A stretch of DNA of 64,000 nucleotides from Flammeovirga sp. EKP202. Lineage in GTDB: Bacteria > Bacteroidota > Bacteroidia > Cytophagales > Flammeovirgaceae. Both the position numbers and the translations under genes were made by a program. The stretch is from the NCBI RefSeq assembly GCF_014534745.1, contig NZ_JACVVP010000004.1, forward strand, positions 62,001 through 126,000, given 5' to 3'. Shown here in pieces: positions 1-8,157 of the stretch. The notes under the pieces are model-generated. The model saw only the letters and a program-made list of their open reading frames with translations, searched no databases and had not been told where the DNA came from. The stretch's first letter is position 1. Each line of letters begins with the position of its first letter.

Positions 1-296
1 TTGAGTTGTTGAGTGATGGAAGTACAATTCCAGTTTTTGCCTTTAGTGTGAAAGATGGATTAAACTTCTCAGTCTATGATATTTCAAGTAAATTAAGAGA
101 GAGGGGGTGGTTGGTTCCGGCGTATACGATGCCAGCCGATACAGAAGATGTAGCTGTATTGAGAGTTGTTGTTAGAGAAGGCTTTAATAGTGATATGGCC
201 ACCATGTTGATCCATGATATTCAAAAAGCAGCAGAACACTTTATTGCAAGGGGAGATCGAGAAATGAGGACATCGGGTTCTAGTTTTGCTCATTAA
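1..296 (+). CDS. gad: Glutamate decarboxylase, C-terminal end (partial)
   Basis: The reading frame is open to the left edge, so only about the last 97 residues are visible. The segment (DGSTIPVFAF, then a short lid and RERGWLVPAYTMP, then VLRVVVREGF) matches the C-terminal domain of PLP-dependent glutamate decarboxylases of the GadB type, where the GWxVPAYTMP stretch is highly conserved. These enzymes convert glutamate to GABA with consumption of a proton and usually serve acid resistance. The catalytic lysine lies upstream of the window, so activity cannot be judged. The C-terminal tail is short. A strong intrinsic terminator follows within 10 bases, so this is the last gene of its transcript. 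Confidence 0.85.
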   Translation, partial: ELLSDGSTIPVFAFSVKDGLNFSVYDISSKLRERGWLVPAYTMPADTEDVAVLRVVVREGFNSDMATMLIHDIQKAAEHFIARGDREMRTSGSSFAH

Positions 297-304
297 TTAT
301 ACTG

Positions 305-340
305 AAAGCTCAGTTCTCAAATAAAGCTGAGCTTTCTTTT
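305..340 (+). terminator. Rho-independent terminator after glutamate decarboxylase
   Basis: A perfect 9-bp stem (AAAGCTCAG at 305-313 with CTGAGCTTT at 327-335) is followed by a T-rich run. Confidence 0.85.
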
Positions 341-371
341 TCCATTACAATATCCCTTTAAAACTTATATT

Positions 372-1010
372 ATGCATATACATTTACATCCACTTACGTC
401 AAGAAGAATGGTGTTATGGATGTCTATATTATTTATGGTAGGAGCATCTTGTTTTATTTATTCAAGTTTTACGTTTTTGCTCCCTCATCCCAATGAATCA
501 TTGCTTAATGCGATTTATTTTATAGGTTCTATTCCTTTTACCTTTGCCGCATTTTTTCAGTTATTAAATGCTACAAATCAGAAGAATCAGGAATGGAAAC
601 TGGTGGCTTATCGTCCAAAGAATAGTGGTTATATTGCAGGGCTAACACAATGGCTTGGTACATTATTATTTAATATCAATACGTTTGACGCAACTCGAAA
701 ACTCGATTGGCTAGAAGGGGATTTATTGGTATGGACACCCAATATGTTGGGGTCCATTTTATTTCTGATTTCCGCTTTTTATTTACTTAAAGAAATCTCT
801 TTTAAGCTCAATTGGGACGATAGGGAAAACCTAAGTATTTGGATCAATATGCTAGGATGCATCACATTTATGTTATCTGCCATTGCTTCAATTTATTTAC
901 CCCAACCATTGCCGCTAGCCTTTGTTCAATTTGCCTTGGTCAATACAGGAATTGGTGCCATTTGCTTTTTTGTAGTAGCATTTATTGGATTGACAAGATT
1001 ACCAGAATAG
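372..1010 (+). CDS. Multi-pass inner-membrane protein of unknown function
   Basis: This 212-residue protein is strongly hydrophobic. I count about six membrane segments (roughly residues 14-35, 45-65, 88-102, 122-142, 157-176 and 184-206) separated by short polar loops. A WLGTLLFNINTF stretch near residue 95 recalls YrhK-like membrane proteins, but this is a weak resemblance. No catalytic or transport motif is evident. It sits between the glutamate decarboxylase terminator and a convergent peptidase gene with only 8 bases between stop codons, so it appears to be transcribed alone. The ATG start gives an N-terminus that leads directly into the first membrane helix. Confidence 0.6.
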   Translation: MHIHLHPLTSRRMVLWMSILFMVGASCFIYSSFTFLLPHPNESLLNAIYFIGSIPFTFAAFFQLLNATNQKNQEWKLVAYRPKNSGYIAGLTQWLGTLLFNINTFDATRKLDWLEGDLLVWTPNMLGSILFLISAFYLLKEISFKLNWDDRENLSIWINMLGCITFMLSAIASIYLPQPLPLAFVQFALVNTGIGAICFFVVAFIGLTRLPE

Positions 1011-1018
1011 TATTTGTA

Positions 1019-2881
1019 TTAATACGTTTTTTCAAAAACAGAAGTATTACCAGCTCTGTCTGTAATGATCATTTTAAACTTTCCTTTTAAAGGTTGCTTA
1101 TCATTCAACAGTCGGGTCTGAATGTAATCTTTCTTAGCATCATATTCTAATAGAATAAATTGCCCATTTAAGGTCGCTTTATAAGAGGAGATTCCTGCAT
1201 CTTCATCCTCAATTTTGAAACGTAGTTGATTACTCTTCCATTTCTTTAGAAGTATAATTTTTGGAGGAGTATTTTCAGGTAAGATGGTAAACTTACCCAA
1301 TTTTGAGGTTCTGAAACTGATAACATTATCATTCCATCGACCACCTACAAAGTGCTTCTTTCCTTTCTGATCAATTCTGAAAACAAAGTTTTTGTCATCA
1401 ATAAGTGAAGAATCATTGACTTCATAATGTACCAAAGCACTAGCGTGTAATGGTGTATAGTAGTCATTAATTTTTAAAAGGTTTTGATCCTCTTCAATCG
1501 TAAGATACAGTGTGTCAAATAATGAATGTTCTCTAAATTCAATATTGACATTTTTACCATAATACTTTAATGATGAATGATGAGGAACCTGATATTCCAA
1601 ATGCGTGTCTAACTGAGTGGAATCAATAGAACACATAAATGGAAGGCCATCTCTTAGATCCCATAAATAGTAATTGACATTTCCTTTGTGGTAAGCAGGT
1701 TGAATTTTTTGATTCCAAAGTGGGAAATGTAGTTGAAGTGATTTTCCCTTCTCGGCAGGAATTGCCACTTTCATAATATTTTCTTCGATTGATAGGGAGT
1801 CAAATTGCTTGCTAAATTTAGGTGTGGGGATGTGCCCTTTAATAGTGAATTTGGTGACAGTGTGATTGTCAAAACTATCCCAAAGTTCAATTCTTATATT
1901 CTTACTCTCATTGGGGTTTACTTCAATAAATCCAGTGAGTGAATTGTCTGGGTAAATTGGTAAGTGGTTACTGTCAAACTTGTACAGCCTTTGGTATCTC
2001 CTTTTAGTATCTAAAAATGCTTTGTAGTCTGTAAACGTATTAATATTTGCACTCTTGTCGAAAGGAATACGATTGATGATGTGTTCATAGATAAGTTGAT
2101 CATTCTCAAAAACCTGAATTTTATTGATACCATATTTATTATAAGTACCATCAGCACGATCATAGGTATCAATTTCTACACCTACTTTTCCAAGAGCATT
2201 AAAAGTAGAGGCTTGATAATAACCAGATTTTCCGGAAACGGACTTCAAAATTGGTGCAAATTCACCTTCAACTCTGCTGTAAATTTCAAGGGGTCTTAAT
2301 CGTACGCTTCTTACCGTAGGGGGAATGTTATCCATGACTTCGCTAAAACCGAAATCAACGGGATTGAGTGGTCTTTCTTCTTGGTCTCTAATTTCAAAAT
2401 GGAGGTGAGGTCCGGCTGAAGAGCCTGAATTTCCAGAATACCCAATGATATCACCTTTTTTGATGACGAATAGGTTTGAAGGAAGATTTTCTAAATCAAT
2501 TTCAAATGACTCTTTTTCGTATTGTTTCTTGACAATATATTCTTCTAGTTTTGGGGCAAAACGTTGTAGGTGACCATAGACAGTCCATTGACCATTGGGG
2601 TGCATCATATACAAACCGCGGCCATAGCCAAAAGGAGAAACTCTCATTCGGATGATATAACCATCTTCGGCGGCATAAATCGGAAGGCCTTCTACACCTC
2701 TTGTTTTAATATCTAAACCACCATGAAAATGTGTTGTTCTCAATTCACCCATCGAACCCGCAAAATAGTTCTGTTTTCCAGGTTCAATCGGAAACAGGTA
2801 ATCAGGTGTGTAAGATGTTTCTTGGGCAACGCTGAGTAAAGAAATACTCATTAAAGAAAAGAACAATTGTAATTGTCTCAT
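1019..2881 (-). CDS. Secreted M23 (LytM-type) zinc metallopeptidase
   Basis: A signal peptide (residues 1-20, ending SVAQ) is followed by an M23 domain at about residues 38-170. The zinc and catalytic motifs are complete: H53 and D57 in HFHGGLD, H104 in VYGHL, and H159 and H161 in the PHLHFEIRD motif. Active LytM enzymes cut peptidoglycan cross-links. The remaining 450 residues form a long beta-rich region with no family I recognise; this N-terminal peptidase plus long C-terminal region layout is common in Bacteroidota. It probably acts in the periplasm on peptidoglycan. A 9-bp inverted repeat lies 28-51 bases upstream of the start. The gene is separated from tonB upstream by that gene's terminator. 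Confidence 0.85.
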   Translation of the reverse strand: MRQLQLFFSLMSISLLSVAQETSYTPDYLFPIEPGKQNYFAGSMGELRTTHFHGGLDIKTRGVEGLPIYAAEDGYIIRMRVSPFGYGRGLYMMHPNGQWTVYGHLQRFAPKLEEYIVKKQYEKESFEIDLENLPSNLFVIKKGDIIGYSGNSGSSAGPHLHFEIRDQEERPLNPVDFGFSEVMDNIPPTVRSVRLRPLEIYSRVEGEFAPILKSVSGKSGYYQASTFNALGKVGVEIDTYDRADGTYNKYGINKIQVFENDQLIYEHIINRIPFDKSANINTFTDYKAFLDTKRRYQRLYKFDSNHLPIYPDNSLTGFIEVNPNESKNIRIELWDSFDNHTVTKFTIKGHIPTPKFSKQFDSLSIEENIMKVAIPAEKGKSLQLHFPLWNQKIQPAYHKGNVNYYLWDLRDGLPFMCSIDSTQLDTHLEYQVPHHSSLKYYGKNVNIEFREHSLFDTLYLTIEEDQNLLKINDYYTPLHASALVHYEVNDSSLIDDKNFVFRIDQKGKKHFVGGRWNDNVISFRTSKLGKFTILPENTPPKIILLKKWKSNQLRFKIEDEDAGISSYKATLNGQFILLEYDAKKDYIQTRLLNDKQPLKGKFKMIITDRAGNTSVFEKTY

Positions 2882-2908
2882 GGAAAGTTAGATAAATTAT
2901 TAGCTACT

Positions 2909-2932
2909 AAGTACAAATTTGACTTTGTACTT
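2909..2932. repeat. Perfect 9-bp inverted repeat upstream of the M23 peptidase gene
   Basis: AAGTACAAA (2909-2917) and TTTGTACTT (2924-2932) are perfect inverted copies separated by six bases. The repeat is in the leader or promoter region of the peptidase gene, and no T-run follows on the minus strand, so it looks more like an operator or leader hairpin than a terminator. Confidence 0.45.
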
Positions 2933-2954
2933 AAAAAGGTCAGAATTAAAAGCA

Positions 2955-2995
2955 TAAAAAAAACCGATGTTACAGTAAATATAACATCGGCCTTT
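2955..2995 (-). terminator. Rho-independent terminator after tonB
   Basis: A 9-bp stem (CCGATGTTA at 2964-2972 with TAACATCGG at 2982-2990) is followed on the minus strand by an eight-T run. It ends the tonB transcript. Confidence 0.85.
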
Positions 2996-3013
2996 TGAAA
3001 TCAAAGGTTTGGA

Positions 3014-3841
3014 TTAACCTAATTTGAATGAAATTGGTAATACCATTCTTTGTTTTACTGCACGTCCACGTTGCTTACCAGGCTTCCATTTTGGAGCTTT
3101 CTTCAATACGCGAACAGCTTCTTCGTCACAACCAGCACCAATACCACGAACAACTTTGATGTCCGTTAAAGTACCGTCTTTGTCAACGACGAACTGAATG
3201 TATACTTTACCTTCCACACCCATACGCTTAGCTTGCGAAGGGTATTTCATGTTTTTACCTACCCACTTGTAGAATTTACCCATACCACCTGGGAAACCTG
3301 CTGGGTCCTCTACGATTTCGAAGATTTCCTCAACTGCTTCTTCTACTTCTTCCTCTTCAACTTCTACTGCTTCTTCAATTACAGTTTCTTCGTCAAATTC
3401 CTCAGGGATTTCGATTTCGATTTCGTCCTCGATTTCCTCTTCGTCTGGCACCTCAACGATTACTGGAGCAGTAACTTTTGGTGGTGGAGGTGGTTGTTGT
3501 TGTGTAACTGGTACATCCATCATTTCCTCTTCAGCAAAATCAATTGAACCTAAGTCCATTAATGTTTGATCTTCATACGAAGGGAATTCCAATGCCACTA
3601 ATACAAAAAGAAGTGATAATGAAAGACCAATTAAACCGAATAATGTAGAATATTTTGAAACGTCTACATCGTTATACTTTTTTACAAGAATACTTCCTTC
3701 TTGTCCTGATTTCTTTCCTGACAAAATATCAGACCCTGTTTTGTTGATTACAAAACGGAAAATCTGAATTAGTGCTAGGAAAAAGACTACGAATAAGACC
3801 GCTGTCCATGTCGCGCCTAAAGATCCTAAGATATCTACCAT
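3014..3841 (-). CDS. tonB: TonB family energy-transducing protein with acidic linker
   Basis: The last 95 residues form a TonB C-terminal domain (KYPSQAKRMGVEGKVYIQFV, then ACDEEAVRVLKKAPKWKPGK), which contacts TonB boxes of outer-membrane receptors. The N-terminus differs from classical TonB: there are two predicted membrane segments (about 12-32 and 65-85), with a lysine-rich loop between them. The periplasmic linker starts with a short proline tract (residues 117-121) and then becomes extremely acidic, with runs of Glu and Asp from about 130 to 180. Classical TonB linkers are Pro-Lys/Pro-Glu rich. The gene is monocistronic, with its own terminator. It could energise the TonB-dependent receptor at the far end of the window, but that pairing is inference. 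Confidence 0.85.
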   Translation of the reverse strand: MVDILGSLGATWTAVLFVVFFLALIQIFRFVINKTGSDILSGKKSGQEGSILVKKYNDVDVSKYSTLFGLIGLSLSLLFVLVALEFPSYEDQTLMDLGSIDFAEEEMMDVPVTQQQPPPPPKVTAPVIVEVPDEEEIEDEIEIEIPEEFDEETVIEEAVEVEEEEVEEAVEEIFEIVEDPAGFPGGMGKFYKWVGKNMKYPSQAKRMGVEGKVYIQFVVDKDGTLTDIKVVRGIGAGCDEEAVRVLKKAPKWKPGKQRGRAVKQRMVLPISFKLG

Positions 3842-4068
3842 CTGAATACGAATTTAATGCTGCGAATAATCCAAATCATATTTTATTCAGCGCCCGAAAT
3901 TACGATTAGTATCCGTTATTTACAAAAAGAAACTGTAAAGAACGGTTAAAAATTGTTTATACGTGTTTTGGGACGCTAAACATAATATGGCACAAAATAA
4001 TTATGTGAAATCTTATAATGAGTAAATTTAACTGTTTTAACAGTATCTTCTAAGTTAAACTTCAAAAA

Positions 4069-5133
4069 TTAAGATTTATCCCCTTTTTTGAGTGATTTTA
4101 AAAAGGAAATCAAATGTTCAAAATCATTGTCTGAATGGGCGGGAAAATTAGCAATTCTAAAAGAATTATTTTTCCAAGGTCCGTAGCCATTCCCCAATAG
4201 AATACCGTTTTCAAGTGCTTTTTCTTTAATCTTTTGAAGGTCGTTAGGATCGCATTTTACACCAATAACAGTTTCAGATTGTAATTGTGAGCTACTGATC
4301 AGTGGTGTGAAACCTAACCGGATTAACTCTTTCTTTACTCTATTTCCTCTTTTTCTTAAGTGATCATATACTTTTGAAATAAAAGCTCGATTTTCCATCA
4401 CTTTTTTCAAAAGAAAGATATTTAGAATATTAGGAGTATGAGTTGTTTGAAATTTTAAGTTGTTTTGATAAATCGAATGCAACGAATTATAATGAAAATC
4501 TTCCTGTTTCATTTCTTTCAACAACTTTGGAGAACAAACCATCACAGATAACCCCGCAGGTAGCCCAAAACATTTTTGAACTGAAGCGTACCAAAAGTCA
4601 GCAGAGCGCCAATTAATATTGACACCAGACATTGCACTTGTTGCATCTACAAAAATCAACGATTTTGGAAATCGACTTCTAAGCTTTTGAATGGTCTTAG
4701 AATGCACTTTTGTAGTGTTAGAAGTTTCGCAATTTGTGAGACAAAAGATGTTTTTTTGCTTTTTGTCTATTTTAATTTTGTTGAGACTGATCCTTTTTTG
4801 AGGTGAATAAGCAATGTGTGTTACCGACTTATTGATGTGTTCATTATAGTTAGCCCATTTCTTTCCAAAGGCACCATTATATATATGTATAAAATTAGCA
4901 TCAAAAGATTGAGCACTTATTTCCCAACATTCCGTAGCACTCGAAGCAAAAAGTACATGATAGTTTTTAGGGATGTTGAGTTTCTCTTTCACCACTTTTA
5001 TACATGACTTCATCATCTCCATAAATTGTGGACTTCTATGGTTGTATTCTATCAACTGACTATCTATTGCTTCTTGCATATACTCTCCTACAAGAGGTTC
5101 TATTTTACTAGGTCCAGGATAAAATGAAATCAT
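4069..5133 (-). CDS. serC: Class V PLP-dependent aminotransferase, SerC-like
   Basis: The 354 residues match the phosphoserine aminotransferase family: FYPGPS at residues 4-9, NHRSPQF at 31-37, the PLP-ring aspartate D163 in FVDATSAMSG, and the likely Schiff-base lysine K187 in VQKCFGLPAGLSV. The family converts 3-phosphohydroxypyruvate plus glutamate to phosphoserine for serine synthesis and can also serve pyridoxal phosphate synthesis. No serA or serB gene is adjacent. The match is a divergent member, so another class V aminotransferase activity is possible. It is divergent from the queuosine-precursor transporter gene, with 140 bases between the starts. Confidence 0.72.
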   Translation of the reverse strand: MISFYPGPSKIEPLVGEYMQEAIDSQLIEYNHRSPQFMEMMKSCIKVVKEKLNIPKNYHVLFASSATECWEISAQSFDANFIHIYNGAFGKKWANYNEHINKSVTHIAYSPQKRISLNKIKIDKKQKNIFCLTNCETSNTTKVHSKTIQKLRSRFPKSLIFVDATSAMSGVNINWRSADFWYASVQKCFGLPAGLSVMVCSPKLLKEMKQEDFHYNSLHSIYQNNLKFQTTHTPNILNIFLLKKVMENRAFISKVYDHLRKRGNRVKKELIRLGFTPLISSSQLQSETVIGVKCDPNDLQKIKEKALENGILLGNGYGPWKNNSFRIANFPAHSDNDFEHLISFLKSLKKGDKS

Positions 5134-5273
5134 TTATTTTACTTTTAATTTAAAACAAGTCGCAAAGATAATAGTTCAAAAAGAATATACAGTTAAAGTG
5201 ATTTGCAATTGAGCATAAGAAATCTGTAATTTAAATCATAATAGTAATCTACTAACAACGCTTTAAACACTCT

Positions 5274-6098
5274 ATGGCAGTTCAATTTTCTAACATGAAT
5301 CAGGTAAAGGATAATAAAACACAGGAAAAAAAATACCAGACCTTATATATAGGTCTATGTGCAATATTTATAACAAATGCCATAGTGGCAGAAATGGTTG
5401 GTCCTAAGATTTTCTCTTTGGAAACCCTACTGGGAGTTGCTCCTATGCAACTGGAAGTAATGGAGTCTTTTGTGTTGGATTTTAACCTTACAGCAGGTGT
5501 GGTCATTTGGCCTGTTGTTTTTATTACCACAGACATTATCAATGAGTATTACGGAAAAGAAGGTGTAAAGAAGATTTCATTTATAACAGCTGCCTTAATC
5601 TCTTATGTCTTTTTTGTGATTTTAATGATTACCGATTTGCCTCCAGCCCAATTTTGGTTAGATCTGAATAATGTGGACAGTCAAGGAAACCCTTTTAACA
5701 TCGAAGAAGCATTTGATAAAATTTTTACACAAGGACTAGGAATTATTATCGGTTCACTAGCGGCCTTTCTTATAGGTCAGTTTTTGGATGCCTATACTTT
5801 TCAATGGTTGAGAAAATTTACAGGAAGTAAGCAAATCTGGATTCGTGCGACAGGGTCAACATTATTCTCTCAGTTAGTGGATAGCTTTGTAGTGCTAGGC
5901 GTGGCTTTTTATATCTTTGGGAATTGGTCTTTAGAACAAGTGATTGCAGTAGGTATTATAAATTATATCTACAAATTTGGAATAGCGGTACTGATGACGC
6001 CTATATTATATGTTGCACATTATTGTATTGATTTATATCTTGGGAAAGATTACTCAAAATATGTGACGGATAGAGCATCTAAAACAAGTTTGTTCTAG
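5274..6098 (+). CDS. yhhQ: Queuosine precursor transporter (VUT/YhhQ family)
   Basis: This 274-residue membrane protein has the signature features of the YhhQ family: an N-terminal YIGLCAIFITNAIVAEMVGPKIF helix region split here as residues 25-47, then WPVVFITTDIINEYYGKEGV at about residues 80-99, and several more membrane helices. Members import queuine or preQ0/preQ1 for the Q34 modification of tRNA. No queuosine synthesis genes are adjacent. There is a second possible start (Met8), but the first ATG is kept because nothing argues against it. An Hpt protein gene follows 55 bases later on the same strand and may be co-transcribed. Confidence 0.85.
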   Translation: MAVQFSNMNQVKDNKTQEKKYQTLYIGLCAIFITNAIVAEMVGPKIFSLETLLGVAPMQLEVMESFVLDFNLTAGVVIWPVVFITTDIINEYYGKEGVKKISFITAALISYVFFVILMITDLPPAQFWLDLNNVDSQGNPFNIEEAFDKIFTQGLGIIIGSLAAFLIGQFLDAYTFQWLRKFTGSKQIWIRATGSTLFSQLVDSFVVLGVAFYIFGNWSLEQVIAVGIINYIYKFGIAVLMTPILYVAHYCIDLYLGKDYSKYVTDRASKTSLF

Positions 6099-6153
6099 AT
6101 CTTATTTAAGATTGAAAATAGATTTTATTACTTCGAAGACCCTTAATAATATC

Positions 6154-6498
6154 ATGCTAACAAATGTAGATTTTAACGGACTATATGACATCGCTGATGG
6201 AGATGAAGAATTCTTATTTTCTATTCTTTTAGTGATTGAAAAGAATTTAAAGGAATACCCCGCAGAGATGACGGCATTGCTAAGTAACAATGCAATCCTT
6301 GAATTTGGTAAGAAAGCACATAAACTAAAATCAAGTACAGCCTACCTTGGACATGAGGAATTAGAAGAGCTATTGATCTTTATGGAAGATGCAATTAATC
6401 ATGAAAAGAGTGCACTTGAAGTGAAACTAAAACAACTTTATACATTGTCTGATGCTGTTCTTATCGATATTCAAAAGAAAATTGAAGAATTATCTTAA
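6154..6498 (+). CDS. Histidine phosphotransfer (Hpt) domain protein
   Basis: This small, all-helical protein of 114 residues carries the Hpt phospho-acceptor motif AHKLKSS, with the histidine at about residue 56. A four-helix bundle pattern surrounds it. Hpt proteins relay phosphate between hybrid histidine kinases and response regulators. I chose the ATG at 6154; a TTG 42 bases upstream would add 14 residues but is less likely. No partner kinase is adjacent. The single-domain response regulator at 45.6 kb is a possible but unproven partner. Confidence 0.78.
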   Translation: MLTNVDFNGLYDIADGDEEFLFSILLVIEKNLKEYPAEMTALLSNNAILEFGKKAHKLKSSTAYLGHEELEELLIFMEDAINHEKSALEVKLKQLYTLSDAVLIDIQKKIEELS

Positions 6499-6539
6499 AA
6501 TTTAGAGATTGTTTTCAATAATTATTTAAAGAATACCTT

Positions 6540-6656
6540 AAAGTTCACGAACTTTGTGCTTTGAATAAGTACTTGGACATGAACACCCTTTTGTTTTTGT
6601 GAGATACTTTTCAAAATCTATGGTTTCCATAGACAAGTTTACTGCCGTGTTGGCAG
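6540..6656 (+). promoter_or_regulatory. Leader region with three hairpin-forming inverted repeats
   Basis: Three short inverted repeats lie in the 183-base gap before the pseudouridine synthase gene: AAAGTTC/GAACTTT at 6540-6555, CTATGG/CCATAG at 6618-6632 and CTGCC/GGCAG at 6642-6656. The last one ends 25 bases before the start codon. None has a T-run, so they do not look like terminators. A structured 5' leader or small RNA is possible. This is based only on pairing seen by eye. Confidence 0.35.
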
Positions 6657-6681
6657 CATGTTGAATTTCTAATTTATTTAG

Positions 6682-7740
6682 ATGAAAAAGCGTACTCCTA
6701 ATTCAGGAAAATCAAACTTGAGTCCTTTTAAAAAGTTCATCAAGGAAAAACCAAAAAGAGAGACATTCTCAGAAAAGCCAGCTCCAAGAAGAAAGCCTAA
6801 CAAAAGGTTAGAAGAAAAGCTCAAAGCTAAAAAAGATCAGAAAATTAAAGAAACGATATACGGATCCTCTGATAAACAAGTAAAAAAACCTGTTTATGAT
6901 GTGAAGAAGGTAATTTCTGTTGCTAAAAAGGTCAAAGAGGAAAACGAGGAAGAAACATCGACAAAGAAAACTAACGAAGTACGATTAAATAAATATATAT
7001 CTAATGCAGGAGTTTGCTCTAGAAGAGAAGCAGATAAATTAATTGCAGAAGGTCTTGTGAAAATCAATGGTGAAGTAGTGACAGAAATGGGCTACAAAGT
7101 ACAGCCAAATGATAGAGTAGAATATGATGGTAAGTTACTAAAGAAAGAACAATACGTTTATGTTCTTTTGAACAAGCCAAGAGGGTTTATTACTACTACA
7201 AAAGATCCTTTAGAGAGGAAAACAGTAATGCAGTTGGTACAAAATGCTTGTGAAGAACGTATCTACCCAGTAGGACGTTTGGATAGAAATACCACTGGTT
7301 TATTACTTTTTACCAATGATGGAGAATTTGCTACGAAAGTTGCTCACCCATCAAGTAACACTCAGAAAATTTACCGTGTGGAATTGGATCAACCTCTAAA
7401 GGAGGAAGACGAAATGACACTGCGTGATCGTAAGTTTGAATTAGAAGATGGTTCTCCTTATATCGACGGTTTATCTGTTAATGAAGATGACCGAAGAGAA
7501 ATTGGTATTGAGCTTCACTCTGGTAAAAACAGAATTGTAAGAAGAATTTTTGAACATTTTGGTTACACGGTAGAAGTTTTAGATAGAACTGTTTTGGCTG
7601 GTTTGACAAAGAAAGATCTTCCAAGAGGTAAATGGAGATACCTTTCCGAGCAAGAAATGATCTCTTTAAAATACCTTTCTGGTTTGGATAAAAAGAAAAA
7701 GAAACCTGCAAGAGATAAGAAAGACAGAAAAAGAAGATAA
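6682..7740 (+). CDS. rluB: 23S rRNA-type pseudouridine synthase (RsuA/RluB family) with basic N-terminal extension
   Basis: An S4 RNA-binding domain (about residues 99-150, starting VRLNKYISNAGVCSRREAD) is followed by an RsuA/RluB/E/F catalytic domain. The catalytic aspartate is D201 in PVGRLDRNTTGLLLFTNDG. The enzyme isomerises a uridine in rRNA. The first 98 residues are lysine-rich, disordered in appearance and probably add RNA affinity; such extensions are common in Bacteroidota homologues. The C-terminus is also lysine-rich. The exact target (RluB position versus another) cannot be fixed from sequence. A strong terminator follows. Confidence 0.85.
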   Translation: MKKRTPNSGKSNLSPFKKFIKEKPKRETFSEKPAPRRKPNKRLEEKLKAKKDQKIKETIYGSSDKQVKKPVYDVKKVISVAKKVKEENEEETSTKKTNEVRLNKYISNAGVCSRREADKLIAEGLVKINGEVVTEMGYKVQPNDRVEYDGKLLKKEQYVYVLLNKPRGFITTTKDPLERKTVMQLVQNACEERIYPVGRLDRNTTGLLLFTNDGEFATKVAHPSSNTQKIYRVELDQPLKEEDEMTLRDRKFELEDGSPYIDGLSVNEDDRREIGIELHSGKNRIVRRIFEHFGYTVEVLDRTVLAGLTKKDLPRGKWRYLSEQEMISLKYLSGLDKKKKKPARDKKDRKRR

Positions 7741-7768
7741 TTAAGGTTTCTATACCTTATATGTATAT

Positions 7769-7818
7769 AAATCCTGATTTTGAATGCTCATTGCAGCATT
7801 TGAGGTCAGGATTTTTTT
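7769..7818 (+). terminator. Rho-independent terminator after the pseudouridine synthase gene
   Basis: AATCCTGA (7770-7777) pairs with TCAGGATT (7806-7813), with an inner TGCT/AGCA hairpin, and is followed by a run of seven Ts. Confidence 0.75.
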
Positions 7819-8157
7819 GTTGATACTAGCTGAATGGTGACCTATTTAAAGGTGTAGACCTAGTCAAACCCGAAATCTTCATAAATATTTACCCAAGCTT
7901 AAAAAAAGAATAATATGGTTTCTTGCTCAACGAAATTCTACGAAATATTGAAACCAAAGAGAAACTTATTGCTAATATCATATTAATCACCTCCAACTAT
8001 TGAAAAATCTATTGTATTAATGGACTTTTAGCACTTAAATGGTGTATTTTTATATTCATTAATAAACTATACAAAAGTGGTATTCAGAATTATCCCATAT
8101 CATCAAAATATTGATGATTATCTCTCATAATATCACATTCAAAAAATTCACTGTTAT
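7819..8157. other. Non-coding gap before the NADH dehydrogenase gene
   Basis: This stretch of about 340 bases is very AT-rich and has stop codons in all frames. I see no convincing open frame, no TAnnTTTG promoter box and no extended repeat. It presumably contains the promoter and leader of the downstream gene. Confidence 0.5.

Noticed and set aside
7478-7711. Minus-strand 77-codon frame inside the pseudouridine synthase gene
   Set aside because: It is a shadow of a well-conserved coding region and has no family features.
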